From Firmicutes bacterium UBA2530 (GTDB taxonomy: Bacteria > Bacillota > Clostridia > Tissierellales > Sedimentibacteraceae): a stretch of 64,000 nucleotides of DNA. Shown here in pieces: positions 1 to 8,173 of the stretch (the first letter of the stretch is position 1; each line of letters begins with the position of its first letter). The stretch is taken from positions 10,681 to 74,680 of the forward strand of contig DDNC01000023.1 in NCBI GenBank assembly GCA_002340985.1, read 5' to 3'. The position numbers and the translations under genes are program-made. The notes under the pieces were generated by a model. It did no database searches. It worked only from the letters and a program-made list of their open reading frames with translations, and was not told the origin of the DNA.

Positions 1-33
1 TAAAATCTGCATATGAAACACGAATAGTAAGCT

Positions 34-60
34 AAAAAACTGAGAGTGCAGACTCTCAGT
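34..60 (-). terminator. Intrinsic terminator of the deacetylase gene
   Basis: A perfect 9-bp stem ACTGAGAGT/ACTCTCAGT with a four-base loop lies just after the deacetylase stop codon. Read on the minus strand it is followed by a run of T. The first 33 bases of the window show nothing else. Confidence 0.85.
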
Positions 61-77
61 TTTATTAATTCTATATT

Positions 78-956
78 CTATTTTACAACCGCAAATTCAT
101 ATCCTTCTGACCGCAGATACTCTATTACATCTGGCAGCACCTCCGCAGAGCACTGTCTCGAGTCCGAATCATGCATTAATACCACTACATTGTTTTTACC
201 GATTACAGTGGACTTAAGTCTTTCCAGCAGCATTTCATGAGTGGGACTTTTTACCTCAGTATCTCCCGTGAGTGCATTCCAGTCAATGCTCACATAGCCT
301 GCTTCATTGAGAGCACCCATGTACTGATTTTTATATGGTTCAAATGACCCTCCGGGAAACCGAAACAGCCTTGTTGAAAAATCTTCTCCAAGATTTTTCC
401 TTAATACTGCCTCTGTCATTTTTACTTCATTGATAAAGCTATCTTCATTTTTATATAGCTGGCTAAAAATATGCGAATATGAATGAATACCTATTGAATG
501 CTTTCTTGCATATATTTCTTTTAGAACATTGCCGTTTTTTTCGCACATGCTTCCTAAAACAAAAAAGGTTGCCTTCACATCATATGTATCCAATATATCA
601 AGAACCTGCAAAGTTACGTGCTCTGACGGTCCATCATCAAATGTCAGGAATGCTGTTTTACCTTCACCGTAGGTTTTTATATCCTCAACCATGACGCTTG
701 GGATGCTTTCCTCAGACTTTGCGGCCTCTTCTACTTCAGCCCTTATAGCAGAATACGACGTGACCACGCCATACAGACTTAACCTGCTTGCATGTACAAC
801 ATAGCCCATAATCTTTACATCACTGTCGTGAGAGTACTCGGTACTGTCGCTTGCAGCAACAGTTCCCCTTAGCAGCAATGTGTATGGTATGGATAAGAGC
901 ATAACAAAAATAGTTAAAGCAATTTTGCCTCTTGTTGTCAGTCTGTAGCCACGCAT
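78..956 (-). CDS. Membrane-anchored polysaccharide deacetylase (NodB domain)
   Basis: This 292-residue protein has an N-terminal membrane segment at about residues 11-29 and a NodB homology domain from about residue 98 to the end, so it should act outside the cell on N-acetylated glycans such as peptidoglycan or chitin oligomers. The family motifs are all visible: TFDDGP (105-110, catalytic base and metal Asp), HSYSH (158-162, metal histidines), RFPGG, DWNALTGD and a final LMHDS. It is the second gene of a leftward pair, 15 bp after a coiled-coil protein. The ATG is preceded by GAAGGTG. The substrate cannot be read from sequence; sporulation or wall modification is the usual role in Clostridia. 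Confidence 0.9.
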   Translation of the reverse strand: MRGYRLTTRGKIALTIFVMLLSIPYTLLLRGTVAASDSTEYSHDSDVKIMGYVVHASRLSLYGVVTSYSAIRAEVEEAAKSEESIPSVMVEDIKTYGEGKTAFLTFDDGPSEHVTLQVLDILDTYDVKATFFVLGSMCEKNGNVLKEIYARKHSIGIHSYSHIFSQLYKNEDSFINEVKMTEAVLRKNLGEDFSTRLFRFPGGSFEPYKNQYMGALNEAGYVSIDWNALTGDTEVKSPTHEMLLERLKSTVIGKNNVVVLMHDSDSRQCSAEVLPDVIEYLRSEGYEFAVVK

Positions 957-971
957 GGTATCACCTTCACT

Positions 972-1628
972 CTAATTTTGAGGGTTAATAAATTGTAATA
1001 TGTTGCTTATTTTTTCTATTTCATACTTAAGCGTAAATTCCTGCTCTGTTTGAAGATTTCTCATATTATCTATAGCTGTTTTGTAATTTTTTATTTTTTC
1101 ATTAAGCTTGCTTATTTCATCCTCAAAACCCGCTATTACCTCTTTTGATTCATCAGAAAACAGCCTTGAAAAATCATTGAGACACCTTAACTTATCGTTG
1201 CCGTCGTTAACTAAGCTATCCACTTTTACATTAGATGAGGCAATAATGTTGAGTATCGACTGTCTCTTTACATCGGTAGGAAGATAGTCCGGCAACGCCT
1301 TCTGGAAGCTTTCAACAATGGACAGAGAATTTATTCCTTCAGTGCTTATATCATAATTCTTATAGATTTCTTCAATTTTAAGCAGCTTCTTTTTTCTTAC
1401 GGCTGCAATGGGGTCTTCATATCCGTCAGCTTGTTTTGTTTCTTTAACAACATCTTCTTTTTCCTTCTCTGCATCATATTTATTAATATACTCAGCAAAT
1501 TGAGGTTTTTCTTTTTCAACGGGCTTTTGTTCCGCAATTTCAACGGTCGGTACGTTTTCATCATTTTGATTGGCTTCTTCAACCTTTTCAACAAGCCCCA
1601 GCTTCTCTAAAATAGATCTTCTTTCCAT
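972..1628 (-). CDS. Hypothetical charged coiled-coil protein
   Basis: I do not recognise this 218-residue protein. It has no signal peptide or membrane segment. Residues 15-75 are very rich in Glu and Lys and probably disordered. Residues 80-150 look like a small helical domain, and residues 160-210 have heptad-like spacing typical of a coiled coil. A good ribosome binding site (GGGGAG) precedes the ATG. It is the first gene of the unit with the deacetylase and its promoter must lie in the 279-bp gap shared with the divergent HD-GYP gene. A scaffolding or adaptor role is a guess. Confidence 0.75.
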   Translation of the reverse strand: MERRSILEKLGLVEKVEEANQNDENVPTVEIAEQKPVEKEKPQFAEYINKYDAEKEKEDVVKETKQADGYEDPIAAVRKKKLLKIEEIYKNYDISTEGINSLSIVESFQKALPDYLPTDVKRQSILNIIASSNVKVDSLVNDGNDKLRCLNDFSRLFSDESKEVIAGFEDEISKLNEKIKNYKTAIDNMRNLQTEQEFTLKYEIEKISNILQFINPQN

Positions 1629-1720
1629 TTGAGCACTCCCCTGTAAAGTTTTTTACCAGTTTATATTAACATTATTGTCCCAATTTGTCAATTATTCCGC
1701 TAATTTTGTCGAATTTATAG

Positions 1721-1828
1721 ATAATGCCAATCCACATTAAATAAGTTCCATTGAAGTGGATTGCATATACTGCTTTCCTATGTTGCGAACAAATATTTGT
1801 CCGCATTTTAAATGAAAAGCAGTATAAT
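1721..1828 (+). repeat. Structured intergenic repeat, copy A
   Basis: One of three related elements (others at 4930-5029 and 61199-61283). Copy A holds a stem CAATCCAC/GTGGATTG around the core AAGTTCCATTG, then a long outer stem ATACTGCTTT/AAAGCAGTAT enclosing a hairpin built on ACAAAT/ATTTGT with flanking GCG/CGC. Copy B changes both sides of the first stem and keeps the pairing. It occupies most of the divergent gap 1629-1907, so the promoters of both neighbours must lie next to or inside it. Confidence 0.7.
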
Positions 1829-1907
1829 TTAATATTGCATAACAACAGTATGGAAAAATAAAACCAACTGTGATAAAATTAATCAATAATATTATCGGAG
1901 TATTAAA

Positions 1908-3410
1908 ATGTTATTTATAACTGCAGAAAACCTCAAACCAGGCATGATATTGGCCATGGATTTAACTGTTTACAACAATTATAATTTTAAAACGCTTCTT
2001 TTAAGCAAGGGGCAACCCCTAAGCGATGTGTATATAAGCAAAATAATATCTAACAATATTTCGGGTGCTTATGTAAAAAATGAAGAGACATGCAATAAAT
2101 TTTCTTATAAAAGCATAGAAGATGAGTTTGAGGCGGCTGTTCTTACCAGGATCAAAGATGTGTTTTATAAATACAAGCTTAATTCCGGCAAATTTGACGC
2201 GCGACTGCTGAGGCAAATCTCCATCCTTGCAGATGATTTGATTGAAGAAATAATCTACAACAAAACATTGTGGTACAATACCCTGGAATTCAGCAACAGC
2301 CATGACTATGTGTTCCAGCATTGTCTGAACGTGGCAATACTGAGCATATCCGTCGGTAATTCATTACAGTTAAGTGCACACAAACTCCACGAACTGGCTG
2401 TAGCTGCATTGCTTCACGATATAAGCATGCTTATGATACCGGAGGAAATACTGTATAAACAGGAACCTCTGTCTGAAGATGAATTTAAGATAGTCAAAAT
2501 GCACCCCCTCACTGCGGTAAATGAACTGAAATCTCTTGTTTCAAATGACATTCTTATGGGAATCTCCGGACACCACGAACATGTTGACGGAACCGGATAT
2601 CCCCATGGCTTAAGCAATGGTCAGATTCATTTGTTTGGCAAAATATTAGCCGTGTGTGACGTATACCAGGCGTTAAATACAAAATTTGTATACAGAGACA
2701 CATGGAAACCATCTAAAATTGTAAATTATTTGCTTGAAAATATAAATTCAAAATTGGATTATAAAATTACCCGGCAATTTTTAAAGGATATAATTGTTTA
2801 TCCCGTGGGAAGCTATGTAAAGCTTAATAACGGAAAGAACGCCATAATAGTAAAAAATAATTCCGGCAGCTGTCTGAGACCAGTTGTAAGACCCATCAGC
2901 CCCCGTGACAATTTTCAGGAGGATATTAATTTGATTGATGCAGAAAATCAGGACATAGAAATCACAGAAAAAGGGCATACATTTCAGTATATAGTAAGTG
3001 CATGCCTGTGCGGTGAAAAAACAAGATACGATGGCAAGGTATCAGTATCTGAAAAAATAAAGAAATTAGTTGATGAAGGTAAGGCGCTCATGGTATGCCC
3101 GGAGGTGGACGCAGGACTAAAGACGCCCAGGCTCCCCTGCGAAATCAAGAACGGAAGAGTTATCAATATTTCATCTGACGATAAAACTGACTACTTTGTG
3201 AATGGTGCCATAAAAACCTTAAAAACTGCACAAAAATATGGAATCAAAAAGGCCATACTGAAAGAAAAAAGCCCCTCCTGCGGAAGCAGCTGCATATATG
3301 ACGGAACATTCAATAAAAAACTCATTCCCGGAGAGGGCATAACCACAAGGCTCCTGCGTTTAAACGGGATAGAAGTAATAAGCAATGAGGAATATGAGGA
3401 GCGGGTATGA
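1908..3410 (+). CDS. HD-GYP domain protein fused to a DUF523 (TudS-like) domain
   Basis: A single uninterrupted 500-codon frame joins two domains not normally found together. Residues 130-300 form an HD-GYP domain, the cyclic-di-GMP phosphodiesterase family: HD at 170-171 and HHEHVDGTGYP at 222-232 keep the metal and GYP residues. Residues 360-495 match DUF523, the family of 2-thiouracil desulfidases that hold a [4Fe-4S] cluster by three cysteines; SACLCG (C366), VCPEV (C397) and KSPSCG (C458) are present. The N-terminal 120 residues are an unassigned helical region. Coupling of nucleotide signalling to a sulfur or thiolated-base enzyme is inference. It is monocistronic, ending in its own terminator. 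Confidence 0.85.
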   Translation: MLFITAENLKPGMILAMDLTVYNNYNFKTLLLSKGQPLSDVYISKIISNNISGAYVKNEETCNKFSYKSIEDEFEAAVLTRIKDVFYKYKLNSGKFDARLLRQISILADDLIEEIIYNKTLWYNTLEFSNSHDYVFQHCLNVAILSISVGNSLQLSAHKLHELAVAALLHDISMLMIPEEILYKQEPLSEDEFKIVKMHPLTAVNELKSLVSNDILMGISGHHEHVDGTGYPHGLSNGQIHLFGKILAVCDVYQALNTKFVYRDTWKPSKIVNYLLENINSKLDYKITRQFLKDIIVYPVGSYVKLNNGKNAIIVKNNSGSCLRPVVRPISPRDNFQEDINLIDAENQDIEITEKGHTFQYIVSACLCGEKTRYDGKVSVSEKIKKLVDEGKALMVCPEVDAGLKTPRLPCEIKNGRVINISSDDKTDYFVNGAIKTLKTAQKYGIKKAILKEKSPSCGSSCIYDGTFNKKLIPGEGITTRLLRLNGIEVISNEEYEERV

Positions 3411-3442
3411 GCTAACGCTAAGCTCATACCCGTCTTATCTTT
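3402..3442 (+). terminator. Terminator overlapping the HD-GYP/DUF523 stop codon
   Basis: An 11-bp perfect stem CGGGTATGAGC/GCTCATACCCG with a nine-base loop begins in the last codons of the gene and is followed by TCTTATCTTT. The convergent activator gene ends at 3447, so the hairpin may serve both strands. Confidence 0.8.
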
Positions 3443-3446
3443 AAAA

Positions 3447-4859
3447 TTAATAAACTTCCACATGATGAATATTTTCTATTTCATATTTCTCCATTTTTTT
3501 ATACAGCAGGCTGCGATGTATACCTAATTCCCTGGCAGTAGCACGAACATTCCCTTCATTTCTTTTCAATGCATCCTTTATCAATAATGCTTCATAGTTG
3601 TCTACCAAGGATTTTAGTTTCTTTTCGCTAATTTCTCCCTGCTTGTATTTATCACCGTATGAAACCATTTTTGACGGCAAATCGCTAAGGTTTATAATCA
3701 TATCCTCACATGAAGCAAATGCACTTTTAACTACGTTCTCCAGCTCCCTTATATTTCCCGGCCAACTGTAATTTGTTAAGCATTTGAATGCCTCGTCACT
3801 TATGGATATAAGAGATTTATATTTGCAATTGAGTTTATCCAAGAAATAGCTTGCAAAAAGTCTTATATCATCCTTTCTTTCTCTCAACGGCAGCATTTCA
3901 ATATTAACGACATTAAGCCTATAGTATAGGTCCTCGCGGAATTTCCCGGTTTTGACCATCTCCTGCAAGTCCTGCCTTGTTGCTGCAATTACCCTGACAT
4001 CAATTGGAACGGTCTTGGTGCCTCCAATTCTCTCTATTTCATTTTCTTGCAGCACTCTGAGAAGCTTTGACTGCATATCATACGGCATATCTCCTATTTC
4101 GTCAAGAAATATGGTTCCACCATCAGCTAATTCAAATTTACCCGGCTTTCCACCTTTTCTTGCTCCTGTAAATGAGCCTTCTTCATATCCGAAAAGCTCA
4201 GATTCAATAAGTTCATATGGAATAGCAGCACAGTTTATACTCACCATAGGCTTATTTTCCCTTGAGCTATTCTTATGAATTGACTGAGCAAACACTTCTT
4301 TTCCTGTTCCGGTTTCTCCTGTTATTAAAATGGGAAAATCCGTCTTTGAAAATTTGATAGCACTCCTTTTAATTTTGATAAATTCCTTACTTTTTCCTAT
4401 CATCACACCAAATGAATGCCTATTGGATTCTACATTTTTATATTCTTCCTTATAAAATTGAAGCTCTGAATATTCTCTCATTAATTTCTGAGCGCTATCA
4501 AGCGTTTGAAGCCGAAATTTTACCTGAGCAACACCGGCTATTACCTCGCCGTCCTCGTCAAATACACAGGAACGGTTTACAAGCAGGAAATCATTTGATA
4601 CTTCTTTTGTTTCTCCCTCAACAAACTTATGAATCATGCCTTCATCACGATATTGCTTATTTATTATGTCTATCATTTTAGAATTTGATATTATGTTAAG
4701 TATGGAATGGCCTATTGCTTCCTCTTTATCTCTTCCAAGAAAATCACAATATTGATCGTTTATATTTGTTACGATTCCATCCTTATCAATAACAATAAAG
4801 CCATCATCAGTCATTTTTAATATTTCATCAAAAATATACTTATAATACTCCTGTTTCAT
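3447..4859 (-). CDS. PAS-domain sigma-54-dependent transcriptional activator
   Basis: This 470-residue enhancer-binding protein has an N-terminal PAS sensor (about 8-115), a linker, a central AAA+ domain (about 150-385) and a C-terminal Fis-type helix-turn-helix (about 425-462). Visible motifs are GETGTGKE (Walker A), GSFTGA (the loop that contacts sigma-54), FLDEIGDM (Walker B) and LYYRLNV. There is no receiver domain, so it should respond to a small ligand or redox state through PAS. It lies downstream of, and in the same direction as, the crt-etfA operon, whose promoter has a -24/-12 sequence. It is the likeliest activator of that operon, which is inference from position. Confidence 0.9.
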   Translation of the reverse strand: MKQEYYKYIFDEILKMTDDGFIVIDKDGIVTNINDQYCDFLGRDKEEAIGHSILNIISNSKMIDIINKQYRDEGMIHKFVEGETKEVSNDFLLVNRSCVFDEDGEVIAGVAQVKFRLQTLDSAQKLMREYSELQFYKEEYKNVESNRHSFGVMIGKSKEFIKIKRSAIKFSKTDFPILITGETGTGKEVFAQSIHKNSSRENKPMVSINCAAIPYELIESELFGYEEGSFTGARKGGKPGKFELADGGTIFLDEIGDMPYDMQSKLLRVLQENEIERIGGTKTVPIDVRVIAATRQDLQEMVKTGKFREDLYYRLNVVNIEMLPLRERKDDIRLFASYFLDKLNCKYKSLISISDEAFKCLTNYSWPGNIRELENVVKSAFASCEDMIINLSDLPSKMVSYGDKYKQGEISEKKLKSLVDNYEALLIKDALKRNEGNVRATARELGIHRSLLYKKMEKYEIENIHHVEVY

Positions 4860-4929
4860 ATCAATATTTAAAACCTCCTGAAAGTCAAAGTTTTTATATT
4901 AACAATATAACTAAATTAGAAATAATTTT

Positions 4930-5029
4930 AATACTAATTTGTATTAATCAGTTCCCTTGAAGCGAATTAGTGTATACAGTTTTCAATGTTTAGGACAAAT
5001 ATTATCCGCACTTTTAAATTAAAGTATAA
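4930..5029 (+). repeat. Structured intergenic repeat, copy B
   Basis: This copy lies between the start of the activator and the end of etfA. It shares TAATACTAATT, CAGTTCCCTTG, GGACAAATATT, TCCGCACT and TTAAATTAAA with copies A or C. Its first stem, CTAATTTGT pairing with GCGAATTAG, differs from copy A on both sides but still pairs. Because both flanking genes are on the minus strand, this copy cannot be a plus-strand leader of either. Confidence 0.7.
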
Positions 5030-5079
5030 TATAGCAATTATAGCACATTGTTTTTTTTATAGCAAACATGAATACCAAT

Positions 5080-5112
5080 ATTAAAAAAGCTCGTTTTACG
5101 AGCTTTTTTAAT
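5080..5112 (-). terminator. Terminator of the crt-gntP-caiB-acd-etfBA operon
   Basis: A stem AAAAAAGCTCG/CGAGCTTTTTT with a TTTA loop lies 14 bp beyond the etfA stop codon and has T runs on both strands. Confidence 0.9.
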
Positions 5113-5125
5113 ATTTACTTGGACA

Positions 5126-6166
5126 TCATATTTCTAAGAAATGCTTCTCATTAACAGCTTCAATCATAGCCGGTATAATTTCAAACAAATCTCCTACTAT
5201 TCCAAAATCGCATATTTCAAATATTGGAGCATTTTTATCCTTATTGATTGCAATGATATATTTCGATTCATGCATACCTGCCTGGTGCTGTATTGCTCCG
5301 GATATTCCGCAGGCTACATATAAGTCAGGTCTTACTGTTGTTCCCGTCTGCCCCACTTGGTGAGTGCTTTCAATCCAACCGGCATCAACAGCAGCTCTTG
5401 ATGAACCTACTTCTCCTCCCAGTGCATCTGCCAGCTCCTGCATTAATTTAAATCCGGATGCTTCCTTCAATCCTCTTCCTCCGGAAACAACAACCTTTGC
5501 ATCTATAAGATTTACACGTTTTTTTCCACTGTCTTTCTTTTCCACTAACTTAACTCTTAAATCTTCTTCTTTTAATGACGGAGCTATTACTTCAACCTCT
5601 CCCGTTACTTTTTCCACATGTTCAGCCTTTGCCATAACTCCCGGTCTTACAGTTGCCATTTGAGGTCTATTATTGGGACAGATTATTGTAGCCATTAAGT
5701 TTCCGCCAAATGCAGGTCTTGTTTGCATAAGCTTTCCGTCTGTCTCATCAATTTCTAATTTTGTGCAGTCTGCTGTTAATCCCGTTCCTGTTTTAGCTGC
5801 AATACGAGGTCCTATATCTCTGCCTATGGATGTTGCTCCCAACAATACTATTTCGGGCTTCCTTTCCTTTATGAGGCCAGACATTGTTATAGCATATCCC
5901 TCAGTATTAAAGTCCTTAAGTAATTCATGCTCAATATATAAAACCTTATCTACTCCGAAACGAAGGAGCTTTTCTGCTACATCTTCCACTCCGTTTCCTG
6001 CCACTACAACAGCTAACTTTTTATTGATTTTGTCAGCTAATTTTCTTCCTTCTCCTATGAGCTCAATAGTTACAGGATGAACCTTACCATCAATTAACTC
6101 CGCTATAACCCAGACATCATTATAGTCCTTCACATTTATACCTTGATTTACTTTTGCTCTTTCCAT
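5126..6166 (-). CDS. etfA: Electron transfer flavoprotein, alpha subunit
   Basis: EtfA (346 residues) with EtfB forms a soluble FAD protein that exchanges electrons with acyl-CoA dehydrogenase. The C-terminal FAD-binding region is clear: GGRGLK near residue 230, GSSRAAVDAGW, QVGQTGTTVRPDLY and GISGAIQHQAGM are the conserved FAD contacts. Length is normal for the family. It follows etfB by 16 bp and ends the operon. In Clostridia such Etf pairs either take part in flavin-based electron bifurcation or simple electron transfer; the sequence read by eye does not settle which. Confidence 0.95.
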   Translation of the reverse strand: MERAKVNQGINVKDYNDVWVIAELIDGKVHPVTIELIGEGRKLADKINKKLAVVVAGNGVEDVAEKLLRFGVDKVLYIEHELLKDFNTEGYAITMSGLIKERKPEIVLLGATSIGRDIGPRIAAKTGTGLTADCTKLEIDETDGKLMQTRPAFGGNLMATIICPNNRPQMATVRPGVMAKAEHVEKVTGEVEVIAPSLKEEDLRVKLVEKKDSGKKRVNLIDAKVVVSGGRGLKEASGFKLMQELADALGGEVGSSRAAVDAGWIESTHQVGQTGTTVRPDLYVACGISGAIQHQAGMHESKYIIAINKDKNAPIFEICDFGIVGDLFEIIPAMIEAVNEKHFLEI

Positions 6167-6182
6167 CTTAAACCTCCTCCCG

Positions 6183-6980
6183 TTAAATTAGGTTCAATTC
6201 AGATAATTTCATTACCATTGTAACTGCCTTATCCTTTGAACTTTCACCCTCTATTATTTCAGAAACCTTATTTTTTACAGGTACGAATGATTTATAAACA
6301 TTTGTTGGCGAACCTTTCAGACCTATCTGAGTGGAATCCACATCCAAATCGTTTATACTAAATACCCTGATTCTTTCTTCTCCTGTTTCCTCATATGCTT
6401 CAATGATACCCTTTACTGTAGGATATCTTGGGTTATTCAGCTCTTTTATTGCAGTGAGCAGGACAGGTGTAGAGGTTTCAAACACATATTCCCCATATTC
6501 AGTGAACCTTACTACTTCAAGATTCTTACCCTTTACCTTTACATCTTTTACATATGTAATTTGAGGTATATTTAAAAATTCAGCAATTTCAGGTCCAACC
6601 TGCGCTGTATCCCCGTCAATTGCTTGTCTTCCGCAGAACACTATATCATAGTTTCCGATTTTTTCAATTGCAGCGGAAATAATTGTTGCAGTCGCCCAGG
6701 TATCCGAGCCTCCGAAAGCCCTATCGCTTATCAGCACGCCCTCATCAGCACCCATAGCCAATGCTTCCTTCAAAACATCCTTCGCCTGAGGTGGTCCCAT
6801 GCTCACTGCTATCAATTCAGCTCCGAGCTCATCCTTAATTTTCAATGCTTCTTCCAATGCATTTTTATCGTCTGGGTTCATAATACTTGGAACGCCGTCT
6901 CTGATTAATGTTCCTGTTTCCTGATTTATTCTTACTTCATTCGTATCCGGAACTTGTTTAAGACACACAATAATTCTCAT
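6183..6980 (-). CDS. etfB: Electron transfer flavoprotein, beta subunit
   Basis: EtfB (265 residues) begins with the typical MRIIVCLKQVPDT and carries the AALEEALK-like segment (NALEEALKIKD), a DRAFGGSDTWATA stretch and GRQAIDGDTAQVGPEIAE, all standard for the family. It binds the second nucleotide, FAD or AMP depending on the subtype. It sits between acd (9 bp upstream) and etfA, the usual clostridial order. Start chosen from AGGAGGG just upstream. Confidence 0.95.
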   Translation of the reverse strand: MRIIVCLKQVPDTNEVRINQETGTLIRDGVPSIMNPDDKNALEEALKIKDELGAELIAVSMGPPQAKDVLKEALAMGADEGVLISDRAFGGSDTWATATIISAAIEKIGNYDIVFCGRQAIDGDTAQVGPEIAEFLNIPQITYVKDVKVKGKNLEVVRFTEYGEYVFETSTPVLLTAIKELNNPRYPTVKGIIEAYEETGEERIRVFSINDLDVDSTQIGLKGSPTNVYKSFVPVKNKVSEIIEGESSKDKAVTMVMKLSELNLI

Positions 6981-6989
6981 AATGCCCTC

Positions 6990-8126
6990 CTAACCAAGTA
7001 CTGCTCTTGAAATTACAACCTTATGAATTTCAGAAGTACCTTCATAAATTTCTGTTATCTTTGCATCTCTCACCATTCTCTCAAGAGGATAATCCTGCAT
7101 GTAACCATAACCGCCATGTATCTGCAATGCTTTATTTGCAACGAAGCTTGCAGTTTCAGATGCATTGAGCTTCGCTATGGCAGCCTCTTTGGTAAATGGC
7201 TGTCCTGTTACCTTTAAATAAGCGGCTCTATAAACCATCCAGCGCGCACATTCTATTCTTGTGGCCATATCAGATATATACCACTGCAGACCCTGAAGTG
7301 CAGCAATTGGCTTCCCGAACTGAACCCTTTCCTTCATATAGGAAACAGATTCCTCCAATGCTCCCTCTGCTATTCCTAAAGCTTGAGAAGCAACACCTAT
7401 ACGGGCTCCGTCCAGACCTACCATAGCAATTTTAAATCCCTGACCCTCTTTTCCCACAAGATTCTCTTTTGGAACACGGCAGCCATCAAATATCAGCTCT
7501 GCAGTTTGAGAAGCTCTGATACCCATCTTATGCTCCACCTTACCTATGGAAAAGCCTGGAGTTCCTTTGGGAACTACAATTGCAGACAGGCCTTTTACAC
7601 CCTTTGACGGATCGGTGGATGCAAAAACAATTACATAGTCCGCAAGATTTCCACCTGTTATAAAGCATTTTGTACCTGTTATAACATAATCATCTCCGTC
7701 AGATACAGCAACTGTTTTTACAGCTGCAGCATCAGAGCCGGCATTTGGCTCCGTAAGAGCAAAGGCAGTCTTTTTCCCTCCGTTAGAAACCAGAGGAAGA
7801 TACTTTTGCTTCTGCTCCTCCGTTCCAAAACGCAATATTGTCTGACCGAATATACCGTGAATTGAAAGTATGGCAGCGGTGGCCCCACATTTTTTAGCTA
7901 TTTCTGATACTACTATTACTTTTGTTATATCATCACCGCCGGAGCCGCCATATTCTACAGGCACTCCTATTCCGGTAAATCCGCACTTGACCATTTTATT
8001 AAATGTTTCCTCGGGAAATCTCCCGCTTTTATCAATTTCTTCCGCTAATGGTGCAACTTCTTTTTCTGCAAATTCCCTTGCAACTTTTTGAATTACTTCT
8101 TCAGATTTAGAGAATTTAAAATCCAT
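6990..8126 (-). CDS. Short-chain acyl-CoA dehydrogenase
   Basis: A full-length 378-residue FAD acyl-CoA dehydrogenase that interconverts an acyl-CoA and the trans-2-enoyl-CoA, passing electrons to EtfAB. Motifs include AFALTEPNAGSDA and CFITGG (FAD contacts), MGIRASQTAEL, QIHGGYGYMQDYP and YEGTSEIHKVVISR; the catalytic Glu is the one in EIYEGTSE. The neighbours (CoA-transferase, crotonase, Etf) suggest a butyryl/crotonyl-CoA-type substrate run in the reductive direction, but a carnitine- or amino-acid-derived substrate is equally possible on sequence alone. Confidence 0.9.
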   Translation of the reverse strand: MDFKFSKSEEVIQKVAREFAEKEVAPLAEEIDKSGRFPEETFNKMVKCGFTGIGVPVEYGGSGGDDITKVIVVSEIAKKCGATAAILSIHGIFGQTILRFGTEEQKQKYLPLVSNGGKKTAFALTEPNAGSDAAAVKTVAVSDGDDYVITGTKCFITGGNLADYVIVFASTDPSKGVKGLSAIVVPKGTPGFSIGKVEHKMGIRASQTAELIFDGCRVPKENLVGKEGQGFKIAMVGLDGARIGVASQALGIAEGALEESVSYMKERVQFGKPIAALQGLQWYISDMATRIECARWMVYRAAYLKVTGQPFTKEAAIAKLNASETASFVANKALQIHGGYGYMQDYPLERMVRDAKITEIYEGTSEIHKVVISRAVLG

Positions 8127-8173
8127 ATATTTTCCTCCTATACGTCTTTATTCAGAAAGCCTGAATACTTACT

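Noticed and set aside
4930..5029. Repeat copy B as a cis-acting riboswitch
   Set aside because: No plus-strand gene follows, and a minus-strand reading would put it between an operon terminator and the 5' side of the activator gene without an expression platform. Presence at three unrelated sites fits a repeat better.
5673..6080. A 135-codon plus-strand frame opposite etfA, and similar long frames opposite many genes
   Set aside because: They lie antisense to well-conserved genes, lack ribosome binding sites and give low-complexity, Ser/Ile/Phe-rich products typical of shadow frames.
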